From positions 1 through 6,016 of the forward strand of contig CAJWRP010000158.1 of the NCBI GenBank assembly GCA_913046025.1: DNA of 6,016 nucleotides. The letters are read 5' to 3'. Below the pieces are notes generated by a model. That model had not been told where the DNA came from, made no database searches, and saw only the letters and a program-made list of their open reading frames with translations. The translations under genes and the position numbers were made by a program. The stretch's first letter is position 1, and every line of letters begins with the position of its first letter. Positions 1 through 5,560 of the stretch are shown here, in pieces. This stretch comes from an uncultured Chloroflexota bacterium (GTDB lineage Bacteria; Chloroflexota; Dehalococcoidia; SAR202; UBA11138).

Positions 1-59
1 GCCACTACTATTGTGTGGCCAGCCATGTCTGCGTTCGTCAGCGCTTGCCGAACACGCAT
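1..59 (-). CDS. Possible start of a further leftward gene (partial, unidentified)
   Basis: An ATG at 59-57 opens a minus-strand frame that reads without a stop to the window edge (19 codons, beginning MRVRQALTNADMAGHTIVV). It begins 22 bases after the stop codon of the CBS-domain membrane protein gene, so it would fit as the next gene of the same leftward cluster. No convincing Shine-Dalgarno sequence precedes the ATG, and 19 codons is too short to recognise a family. The frame is also open for several codons upstream of the ATG, so the true start could differ. It may be chance. Confidence 0.25.
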   Translation of the reverse strand, partial: MRVRQALTNADMAGHTIVV

Positions 60-81
60 GCGGACGACACTGACTATTTGA

Positions 82-1410
82 TTATCCTGACGGCTCATTG
101 CCCGTGCCATTGTTTGTAGCGTCATTTCCGTCTGAGTCTTCAGTCGCCATACGGGTGACCCGCACTGTTTCGATTTTGAGGTCACGCATCTCTATGATTC
201 TAATGTGTAGGTTTTCGTACTCAATTTCCTCCCCCTCTTCGGGAATGTGTCCTAGAACCTCTAGTAGAAAACCTGCAACGGTGTCGAAGTCGCCCTCGGG
301 TAGACCTAGAGACAGCTCTTCGTTGGCCTCCTGGATGTCCATTCCTCCTTCAACGTGGAATGTGTTATCGGCGACCTCCTCGTACTCCTCCTCGGGTCCC
401 TCGCCCTCTTCGCCGACTGGTCCAACGACCTCCTCGGATATCCGTTTGAGGGTAACGACACCAGCAAGACCTCCGTACTCGTCGACGATCATAGCCATCT
501 GGTTGCCGGAGTGGCGCATCTCATCGAACAGCTCTGCAATGCGCTTGGTTTCTGGAACGAACACAGCGTCTCGAATTTCGTTGGTGACGGAGTCCTCGTA
601 TGCCATGCCTTTATTGGCCATGACTTTGAGCACGTCCTTGGCCGAGACAACTCCGATAATGTCGTCTACTGATTCCTCGTATACGGGGAAGCGGGTGTGA
701 GTGTTCTCGCTGTAGACATCTAGAAATTCACGAAGTGTTGCTCCGCGTTCTAGTGCCTTAATCTCGGGACGCGGTGTCATTACCTCCCGTACCTGCCTAT
801 CGCCAAAGCGGAAGACGTTTTCTAGCATCTCTGCCTCGGCAGATTCGAATATGCCTTCAGCCTCTCCAATATCGATGAGAGTTCGGAGCTCGCCTTCCGT
901 AATGGACCGCATTCGCTTCCGGGCGTCGGAGCCACCAAATGCGTTCTGAACACGATGAGTGAGCCACTGCAATAACATCACCAGCGGCCATAGCATGAGT
1001 TCAATTCCCTTTAGCGGACGCACGTACATGAAGGAAACTTTGGTCGAATTGTGAACTGCGATCGTCTTGGGAATTACTTCGCCGAAGATCAGCACCACTA
1101 CGGTTCCCACTGCCGTGGCGACCAGCACCGCCGTACCGCTGTCATCTATGTATGAGATGGCCAGAACGGTAATCACTGCGGAGAAGGCGATGTTGACCAG
1201 GTTGTTTCCCAAGAGAATGGTCGATAGCAGCTTTTCCGGACTAGCGATCATGTCTGACACGCGCTTGGCCCCTGGCACCCCAGTGTTAACCAGGTGCATC
1301 ATCGTTACTCGCTCAAGCGACAGAAATGCTGCTTCTGAGCTTGAAAAGAAGGCCGAGAACATCAGCAACACGATAATAACGATGATATTTAGTAATGGTC
1401 CTTCGGGCAT
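82..1410 (-). CDS. CNNM/CorC-like membrane protein with CBS-pair domain (HlyC/CorC family)
   Basis: This 442-residue integral membrane protein belongs to the CNNM/HlyC-CorC family, whose characterised members take part in Mg2+ (sometimes Co2+) efflux or homeostasis. The N-terminal half (about residues 1-155) is the DUF21/CNNM domain: four hydrophobic segments near residues 7-32, 62-86, 93-118 and 131-152, with the typical FFSSSEAAF and FGEVIPK motifs. A CBS pair follows (about 210-330, starting at MTPRPEI, with DEYGGLAGVVTL in the second repeat), which in relatives binds adenine nucleotides. Next comes the CorC_HlyC domain (about 345-421) and a polar, Asn/Gly/Ser-rich tail. The end of CBS2 reads KRISEEVVG where many relatives have EDILEEIVG. 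I chose the ATG at 1410 because AGGAGG lies 7 bases upstream of it (1423-1418); an in-frame ATG at 1434 sits upstream of that site. It follows recX by 111 bases with no visible terminator, so it is probably co-transcribed. The transported ion cannot be read from the sequence. Confidence 0.93.
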   Translation of the reverse strand: MPEGPLLNIIVIIVLLMFSAFFSSSEAAFLSLERVTMMHLVNTGVPGAKRVSDMIASPEKLLSTILLGNNLVNIAFSAVITVLAISYIDDSGTAVLVATAVGTVVVLIFGEVIPKTIAVHNSTKVSFMYVRPLKGIELMLWPLVMLLQWLTHRVQNAFGGSDARKRMRSITEGELRTLIDIGEAEGIFESAEAEMLENVFRFGDRQVREVMTPRPEIKALERGATLREFLDVYSENTHTRFPVYEESVDDIIGVVSAKDVLKVMANKGMAYEDSVTNEIRDAVFVPETKRIAELFDEMRHSGNQMAMIVDEYGGLAGVVTLKRISEEVVGPVGEEGEGPEEEYEEVADNTFHVEGGMDIQEANEELSLGLPEGDFDTVAGFLLEVLGHIPEEGEEIEYENLHIRIIEMRDLKIETVRVTRMATEDSDGNDATNNGTGNEPSG

Positions 1411-1529
1411 TAAGGTTCCTCCTGCGTATAGCATGATTGCATACGCATTATTTCTGCGGCCTGGGCTGGTAGAAGCTTTAGAGGCGTAGTAGGACTAGGG
1501 GGTTCGGATTTGGCAGAGGGGTTAGTCAT
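1410..1529 (-). CDS. Candidate 39-residue small ORF bridging recX and the CBS-domain gene
   Basis: This frame starts with an ATG at 1529-1527 that overlaps the last codons of recX (ATGACTAA) and ends with a TAA that shares its last A with the ATG of the following gene (TAATG). A GAGGA sequence (1542-1538) lies 8 bases upstream. Both ends have the geometry of translational coupling within an operon. The predicted peptide is Pro/Ser/Thr-rich in its first half (MTNPSAKSEPPSPTTP), has no membrane segment and matches nothing I recognise. The fit at both ends could be coincidence in a 111-base spacer. If translated, it might only keep ribosomes on the message up to the next start codon. Confidence 0.3.
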   Translation of the reverse strand: MTNPSAKSEPPSPTTPLKLLPAQAAEIMRMQSCYTQEEP

Positions 1530-2064
1530 ATTCACTATCCTCTGAACTCTCGAAAAGGGGAAGTTCTGTCGATTCGGTGCGTAAAGAAGAATCAATCTGT
1601 TGGTCGCATTCGGCCCAGAGCCTGGTTACAGCATTTCGGCTCGTGGAACTGTTAAATCCTCTTCGGCCGAGATGTGCCCACAGCCTGGAGCTGAATTTTT
1701 GGAAACCCAGGTTACGGAGGCGCCTGACGTATTTCTGGCCTGCTCTGTAGGCCGCATCGGCCTCGTCGAGGTCAGCAACGGCCTGGGCAGCCAAGTCAGG
1801 GGAAACACCCTTGGCCCGCAGTTCTTGCTGAATAAGGAACGCGCTGCGTGGCCTATGGTTGTCTCGGCTCTGCTTCCAGAGGGTTGCGAATTCCGAATCG
1901 TTAATGAGGCCCTGACAAGTAAGAGTGGCCAACACCTGGTTAACAAGTTCGGACGGGAATCGTCGTAGCAGGCGTGTTCTTACCTCTGCTTCGCTTCTGG
2001 CTCTGTATGAGAGGAAACGGATCGCAGCGGAGTTGGCTCGTTTATACGCTTCGCTGTCATTCAT
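1522..2064 (-). CDS. recX: Regulatory protein RecX
   Basis: This 180-residue cytoplasmic protein is of the RecX family, whose members bind RecA filaments and mostly limit RecA activity. The sequence is Arg-rich and built of helical repeats. The first repeat has the typical AIRFLSYRARSEAEVRTRL start. Then come LINDSEFATLW, a Pro-Ser-containing IQQELRAKGV stretch and AYRAGQKYVRRLRNL, and the last repeat holds LGRRGF and a closing RLW. Length is within the family's usual range; the final 25 or so residues are an acidic, Ser-rich tail. It lies 100 bases downstream of recA on the same strand, the common arrangement, but separated by a terminator hairpin. The ATG at 2064 is the only good start; it lacks a clear Shine-Dalgarno sequence, and a small GGCC-ACTAC-GGCC hairpin sits immediately before it. 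Both suggest low expression relative to RecA. Confidence 0.93.
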   Translation of the reverse strand: MNDSEAYKRANSAAIRFLSYRARSEAEVRTRLLRRFPSELVNQVLATLTCQGLINDSEFATLWKQSRDNHRPRSAFLIQQELRAKGVSPDLAAQAVADLDEADAAYRAGQKYVRRLRNLGFQKFSSRLWAHLGRRGFNSSTSRNAVTRLWAECDQQIDSSLRTESTELPLFESSEDSEYD

Positions 2065-2097
2065 GGGGCCGTAGTGGCCTTTGCCGTAGGTTTTAGT

Positions 2098-2146
2098 AAG
2101 AAAAAGTGCTCGGGACGCCGATGTTTAAGTCAGTCGTCCCGAGCGC
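2098..2146 (-). terminator. Factor-independent terminator between recA and recX
   Basis: On the minus strand, 18 bases after the recA stop codon, a perfect 10-bp GC-rich stem forms (GCTCGGGACG at 2108-2117 pairing with CGTCCCGAGC at 2135-2144). Two more pairs, one of them G-U, extend its base. The loop is 17 bases. On the recA-sense strand the stem is followed directly by CACTTTTTCTT, a U-tract in the RNA. No such tract follows on the plus strand, so it acts leftward. It lies between two genes normally expressed together, so it probably gives partial read-through, as is known for the E. coli recA-recX pair. Confidence 0.85.
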
Positions 2147-2164
2147 ATGCCGTCTAGAAATATC

Positions 2165-3250
2165 TTAGTTGGTTTGCTCAGAAGAAGATACTACCGCCAG
2201 GACAGGCTCATCAGTATCTTCGTTGTCTTCTGTAGTGGAAGGCTCTTCAGCGCCAATGGGAGGAGGGGAGAGCTTGGCTCGGACCAGTTTCTCAATCTTC
2301 TCTGCAATCTCTGGGTTTTCCTTGAGGAACTGTTTGGAATTCTCACGTCCTTGCCCTAGACGAATGTCTCCGAAAGAGTAGAAGGCGCCGCTCTTCTTTA
2401 GTACCTCTTCATCAGTTCCAATATCTAAAATCTCGCCAAATTTGCTGATTCCTTCACTGTACATGATGTCGAACTCAGCAACGCGGAAAGGAGGCGCGAC
2501 CTTGTTCTTCACCACGCGAGCGCGAACGCGGTTGCCCAGGATATCCGTGCCCTGCTTTAGGGACTCTAGCCGACGCAGGTCGATGCGGACAGAGCTATAG
2601 AACTTCAGCGCGCGACCACCGGGAGTTACTTCGGGGTTTCCGAAGACGACGCCGATCTTCTCTCGTAGCTGGTTGATGAAGATTACGCATGTATTGGATC
2701 GGCTGATCGCGGACGTCAGTTTTCGGAGCGCCTGGGACATAATGCGGGCTTGTAGGCCCATGTGAGTGTCCCCCATGTCGCCTTCTAGCTCGGCCTTTGG
2801 CACCATAGCGGCGACGCTGTCTATGACAACGATGTCGACGGCCCCGCTTCGCACCAGGTATTCACAAATCTCCAGGGCCTGTTCTGCTGTGTCCGGCTGG
2901 GAGACCAGTAATTCCTCTATGTCGACTCCACACTTTGCAGCGTAGCCAGGATCCAATGCGTGTTCAGCATCGATGTAGGCAGCGGTGCCGCCATTTTTTT
3001 GAGCCGATGACATTACGTGGTAGGCAAGAGTAGTCTTTCCAGAAGACTCTGCACCAAAGACCTCGATTACACGTCCTCGGGGCAGTCCGCCCACTCCGAG
3101 AGCTACGTCTAGCGAGATGGATCCTGTGGAGAGGGAGGGGATCTGCGTATTCTTGAGCGAGTCTCCCAGTTTCATTACGGCGCCAGCGCCAAAATGGCGG
3201 TCAATCTGTCCTATGGCTAGTTCTAAGGCCTTAGCTTTGTCGTTTTTCAT
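2165..3250 (-). CDS. recA: DNA recombination and repair protein RecA
   Basis: RecA is the cytoplasmic recombinase. It forms ATP-dependent filaments on single-stranded DNA, carries out strand exchange, and triggers LexA self-cleavage in the SOS response. The protein is 361 residues from the ATG at 3250. Visible elements, numbered from that start, are Walker A GAESSGKT (66-73), the catalytic Glu96 in DAEHALDP, Walker B VVIDSV with Asp144, loop L1 around [10 protein letters not shown] (156-165), Gln194 in INQLR, and loop L2 with [15 protein letters not shown]. This numbering agrees with E. coli RecA. The C-terminus is an acidic, Ser/Thr-rich tail, the usual autoregulatory region. GAGGAG (3260-3255) lies 4 bases before the ATG. 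A GTG at 3262 is in frame but overlaps this site, so I rejected it. The gene is transcribed leftward from the promoter at 3338-3366, with a terminator just after its stop. No inteins or missing key residues are seen. Confidence 0.99.
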   Translation of the reverse strand: MKNDKAKALELAIGQIDRHFGAGAVMKLGDSLKNTQIPSLSTGSISLDVALGVGGLPRGRVIEVFGAESSGKTTLAYHVMSSAQKNGGTAAYIDAEHALDPGYAAKCGVDIEELLVSQPDTAEQALEICEYLVRSGAVDIVVIDSVAAMVPKAELEGDMGDTHMGLQARIMSQALRKLTSAISRSNTCVIFINQLREKIGVVFGNPEVTPGGRALKFYSSVRIDLRRLESLKQGTDILGNRVRARVVKNKVAPPFRVAEFDIMYSEGISKFGEILDIGTDEEVLKKSGAFYSFGDIRLGQGRENSKQFLKENPEIAEKIEKLVRAKLSPPPIGAEEPSTTEDNEDTDEPVLAVVSSSEQTN

Positions 3251-3337
3251 TTCACTCCTCACGGCTAGTCTTTTATTTCTAAAGGGCTATGCAGATTCAT
3301 TCGTTCGTTATGGCTCTGTCTTTACTCGAGTTTGCAA

Positions 3338-3366
3338 ATATTAGCATCGAGAATTTCATTTGTAAA
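3338..3366 (-). promoter_or_regulatory. Predicted sigma-70 type promoter of recA
   Basis: The minus strand shows TTTACA (3366-3361), a 17-base spacer, and TAATAT (3343-3338) preceded by TGC, which makes an extended -10 element. The -35 hexamer matches consensus at 5 of 6 positions and the -10 at 4 of 6. Transcription would begin near 3331, giving a leader of about 80 bases before the recA ATG. A weaker alternative, TTGTTC with an 18-base spacer to TATTTA, lies about 26 bases upstream and overlaps the symmetrical element at 3372-3392. Confidence 0.55.
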
Positions 3367-3371
3367 TACAT

Positions 3372-3392
3372 TTGTTCTAAAAAATTGAACAA
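3372..3392. promoter_or_regulatory. Candidate operator: inverted repeat TTGTTC-N9-GAACAA upstream of recA
   Basis: A perfect 6-bp inverted repeat with a 9-base AT-rich centre (TAAAAAATT) lies 5 bases upstream of the predicted recA -35 box. The half-site GTTC/GAAC is shared with several known LexA boxes, but the spacing differs from both the Firmicutes/Actinobacteria form (GAAC-N4-GTTC) and the alphaproteobacterial direct repeat (GTTC-N7-GTTC). A third GAACAA is at 3428-3433, and CATTTGT is repeated at 3357-3363 and 3369-3375. An SOS role is inference from position in front of recA. It could equally control the divergent lipoprotein gene. The rest of the 254-base intergenic region is AT-rich, and I see no RNA gene in it. 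Confidence 0.35.
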
Positions 3393-3504
3393 TCGTGTTT
3401 CGGATTAGACAAGAGCCCGTTAGTGCGGAACAAATGGTGATTACTTATAAGGTGAACTGTAGGAATAAAGGGGAAGGCTTATTTTTGATAGAGAGATTGT
3501 CGCT

Positions 3505-3921
3505 ATGATGAATCTTAGGGTTGTTTGCCCTCGTGGGAGGCAAAAGGCGACCTTCATGGCGCTGAGTTTGGAACTTACGTTGCTACTGTTCGGCTGTTCT
3601 GTTGTATTGCAGTATGTGGTGTTGGAGGCGCCGACCGGTTCTGATACCCCGGCCGAGGATATTTTCGCTGTAGCGCTGCCTCCTGAGTGGGAAGTGACTA
3701 ATCCTCAGGCGGGTGGTGATTCCTGGATCGGCACCCTGTCCGGCGATGGTGTCACTATTAAATTCCTGGGTGGACCTTTTGAAATTAATGATATCTATCG
3801 GACATTGTCAGGGGGTGGAGACTCGCTAATGCAATCAAAACACATCAATTTCGGAGATGAGGTTAATGGCCATACAGCAAAGATTGTGCCCCCCCCCGTA
3901 ACCCTACGGAGGACGGGCTGA
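3505..3921 (+). CDS. Predicted small lipoprotein, reading frame interrupted near its C-terminus
   Basis: As sequenced, this frame encodes 138 residues. A basic N-terminus (RVVCPRGRQK) is followed by a hydrophobic stretch ending in LLLFGC, an acceptable lipobox, so the mature protein is probably a lipid-anchored exported protein starting at that Cys. The body (PEWEVT, then SWIGTLSGDGVTIKFLGG, then NGHTAKIV) resembles a common type of small hypothetical protein with a single beta-rich domain, but I know no function for it. At 3889-3897 a run of nine C encodes Pro-Pro-Pro, after which the frame gives only seven residues unlike the rest (VTLRRTG) before TGA. The likely authentic ending is in the frame one base back and runs to 4028 (next entry), for a full product of about 174 residues. 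Starts at 3508 or 3556 are also possible; none has a strong ribosome site. It is divergent from recA. Confidence 0.6.
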   Translation: MMNLRVVCPRGRQKATFMALSLELTLLLFGCSVVLQYVVLEAPTGSDTPAEDIFAVALPPEWEVTNPQAGGDSWIGTLSGDGVTIKFLGGPFEINDIYRTLSGGGDSLMQSKHINFGDEVNGHTAKIVPPPVTLRRTG

Positions 3922-4028
3922 TCGGTATGATTCTGGACATCTCCTCTCGCAGAATTGTGTTCAATGCCGTGCGCCTATCTCGGGAAGAACAGGACATTGA
4001 CATCGAGATATTTAAGAATGTTCAGTAG
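3897..4028 (+). pseudogene. Out-of-frame C-terminal part of the lipoprotein gene
   Basis: Directly after the nine-C run, the frame one base back reads 43 codons without a stop to TAG at 4026-4028: R-NPTEDGLIGMILDISS, then RRIVFNAVRLSREEQDIDI and EIFKNVQ. This reads like a natural protein ending, with a short beta-strand segment followed by an amphipathic helix with a ...SREEQDIDIEIFKNV pattern. It completes the preceding NGHTAKIV segment better than the seven residues found in frame. One added C (ten instead of nine), or loss of two, would join the parts. Whether the break is a sequencing or assembly error, a true mutation, phase variation or programmed slippage cannot be told from one sequence. 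Confidence 0.6.
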
Positions 4029-4091
4029 CTGCAACGCATGTCTTAGAACACCGAGTTTCTTTTTCCCCTCTGCCGTCCCTGATCTGTTTTC

Positions 4092-4122
4092 TGTGTACTG
4101 GTGAAGTCTTCACCAGTACACA
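4092..4122 (+). repeat. Perfect 15-bp inverted repeat; terminator or operator
   Basis: TGTGTACTGGTGAAG (4092-4106) and CTTCACCAGTACACA (4108-4122) are exact reverse complements separated by one T. As RNA this would form a strong hairpin with a tiny loop. It lies 63 bases after the lipoprotein tail's stop codon and 85 bases before the lyase start. On the plus strand it is followed by TCTGTTGTT, a poor U-tract, and nothing U-rich follows on the minus strand. A terminator for the lipoprotein gene is therefore plausible but imperfect, and a dimeric-regulator site is an alternative. The heptamer ATCTGTT flanks it at 4082-4088 and 4122-4128. The rest of the 179-base gap (4029-4207) is pyrimidine-rich and shows no other gene. 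Confidence 0.6.
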
Positions 4123-4207
4123 TCTGTTGTTGAATCTCCCCTAACCCCCTGTGTTACCATATCGCTTCAGTTATATTGAGACGAAAAAATGTCAATAGGA
4201 GCGAATA

Positions 4208-5560
4208 ATGCAGGGTGAAGCCACGTCGTTTCGTGTCGATGATCCGGGTATCCGAGCACTGTTTTCGGAGGAATCTCGGCTCCAGTCATGGTTGGACGTA
4301 GAGGTGGCTCTGGCGCAGGCGCAGGCTGAGTTGGACATCATTCCTCAGTATGCGGCGGAAGAGATAGCCAGCAAGGCCAAGTTCGAGTACCTGAACCTGG
4401 AAAACATACACGAAGCGCTGGCTCGCACCGGTCACACCATCGTGCCGCTCTTGTGGGAATTTGATCGCATATGTGACGGCGATTCCGGCGGCTACATCCA
4501 CTGGGGCGCTACGACCCAGAATATCACCCAGACTGGGAAGCTGCTCGTCATCAAGCAGGCTCATCGCATCATTTTGAACCAGTTAAAGGAACTTCTCCTT
4601 GAGCTGGCTGATTTGGCAGAAAAAACCAAAGATATGGCGTTGCCCGGCAGGACCCATGGTCAGCATGCGGTGCCCGCTACTTTCGGATACAAGGTCTCCG
4701 TGTGGATAGACGAGTTGTGCAGGCACGTGGGACGGCTTCAGGGCTGTGAAGAGCGTGTCTTCGTGGCCATGTTAGGAGGTGGAGCTGGCACCTTGGCATC
4801 TCTCGGCGAGATAGGCCTTAAGGTACAAGATCGCATGGCGGCGAAGTTGGGAATGGCGTCGATGTCTATGCCAAGCCGAACTATCGGTGATCACATGGTG
4901 GAATATGTCTGCTTACTGGGCATGTTGGCGGCTACCAGTAGCAAAATAGGGCGTGAAATTTACACCCTGATGAAGGACGAGTTCGGAGAGGTTGAGGAGC
5001 CTGTGCCGCCGGGTACAGTCGGCAGTAGCACTATGCCTCAGAAGCGCAATCCGAAGTTAGCTCAAGATATCGTCGCGGGCGCCGCACAGATCCGTGCACT
5101 GGTGCCGTTGGCCTTGGAGGCCATGCAGACGGAACACGAGGCTGATCGGACTACCAGCGTCATGATGAACAAGGCTATGAGCGAAGCGTGCGTGACTACG
5201 GGCGACGTTCTGCAACGGCTGGTCGATCTTTTTGGCGGGATAAGAGTATTCCCCGAGAGGATGCGTCAGAACCTGGACCTGTCCGGGGGGCTGATCATGG
5301 CAGAGGCCATCATGCTGGAGTTAGGGCGTGAGATTGGAAGGCAAAATGCCCACGATGTTGTTTACGAGGCATCGCAGGCATCTTTTCTTGAAAACCGACC
5401 CTTCAGTGAGACATTGGCTGAAGTGGAAGAGGTATCTAAACAGCTTTCACCAGAACGTATTGCTGAGCTTTTGGACCCTACGCGTTACACCGGCGTATGC
5501 AGTGTTTTCGCCGAACGAGGCGCTAAACAGGCCAGAGAAGTAGCTGGCTGGCTGGCTTAG
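4208..5560 (+). CDS. Fumarase/aspartase-superfamily lyase, adenylosuccinate lyase/carboxymuconate cycloisomerase type
   Basis: This 450-residue cytoplasmic enzyme is of the class-II fumarase/aspartase superfamily, in the branch that holds adenylosuccinate lyase (PurB) and 3-carboxy-cis,cis-muconate cycloisomerase (PcaB). Such enzymes are homotetramers with composite active sites. Conserved regions are ARTGHTIVPLL (His76), IHWGATTQN (97-105), GRTHGQHAVPATFG with the probable catalytic His150, and the flexible-loop signature GSSTMPQKRNP (272-282) with the catalytic Ser. A C-terminal helical domain begins near residue 360. Several sites deviate from PurB: GATTQNITQTG replaces the usual TSxD..DT pattern, and EADRTTSVMM lacks the Arg that follows the Ser-rich stretch in PurB (HSSAER) and helps bind the nucleotide phosphate. 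No purine gene is nearby. I therefore give no symbol; the substrate is unknown. AGGAG (4197-4201) lies 6 bases before the ATG, supporting this start. A weak -10-like TATATT lies at 4172-4177 without a clear -35. Its stop overlaps the convergent CheX-like gene. Confidence 0.9.
   Translation: MQGEATSFRVDDPGIRALFSEESRLQSWLDVEVALAQAQAELDIIPQYAAEEIASKAKFEYLNLENIHEALARTGHTIVPLLWEFDRICDGDSGGYIHWGATTQNITQTGKLLVIKQAHRIILNQLKELLLELADLAEKTKDMALPGRTHGQHAVPATFGYKVSVWIDELCRHVGRLQGCEERVFVAMLGGGAGTLASLGEIGLKVQDRMAAKLGMASMSMPSRTIGDHMVEYVCLLGMLAATSSKIGREIYTLMKDEFGEVEEPVPPGTVGSSTMPQKRNPKLAQDIVAGAAQIRALVPLALEAMQTEHEADRTTSVMMNKAMSEACVTTGDVLQRLVDLFGGIRVFPERMRQNLDLSGGLIMAEAIMLELGREIGRQNAHDVVYEASQASFLENRPFSETLAEVEEVSKQLSPERIAELLDPTRYTGVCSVFAERGAKQAREVAGWLA

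Noticed and set aside
1..20. GCCAC...GTGGC inverted repeat at the left edge as a terminator
   Set aside because: The stem is only 5 bp with a 9-base loop, no T-tract follows, and it falls inside a possible open frame.
1408..1434. ATG at 1434 as start of the CBS-domain protein
   Set aside because: The AGGAGG site lies downstream of it and is ideally spaced for the ATG at 1410.
98..1489. Plus-strand open frames of 105-200 codons opposite the CBS-domain protein gene
   Set aside because: They lie antisense to a clearly recognisable gene, have Ser/Thr/Pro-rich low-complexity translations and match no family; they are codon-bias shadows.
1600..1968. Plus-strand 122-codon frame, and a minus-strand 106-codon frame (1626-1946), over recX
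   Set aside because: Both overlap recX, whose sequence matches its family throughout; neither has a ribosome site or recognisable domain.
3251..3262. GTG start for recA at 3262
   Set aside because: The GTG overlaps the GAGGAG ribosome site that serves the ATG at 3250, and numbering from the ATG agrees with E. coli RecA (Glu96, Asp144, Gln194).
3295..3310. Tetranucleotide-like repeat ATTC-ATTC-GTTC-GTTA in the recA leader, considered as a LexA box because it contains CGAAC on the minus strand
   Set aside because: Only one half-site is present; no GAAC-N4-GTTC or GTTC-N7-GTTC arrangement can be formed there.
4149..4177. Promoter for the lyase gene using TATATT at 4172-4177
   Set aside because: The -10 hexamer is fair, but no acceptable -35 occurs at 16-18 bases upstream, so I did not list it as a feature.
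4208..5560. Naming the lyase purB
   Set aside because: Phosphate-binding and TSxD-region residues differ from PurB and no purine gene is adjacent; the family assignment is safe, the specific one is not.
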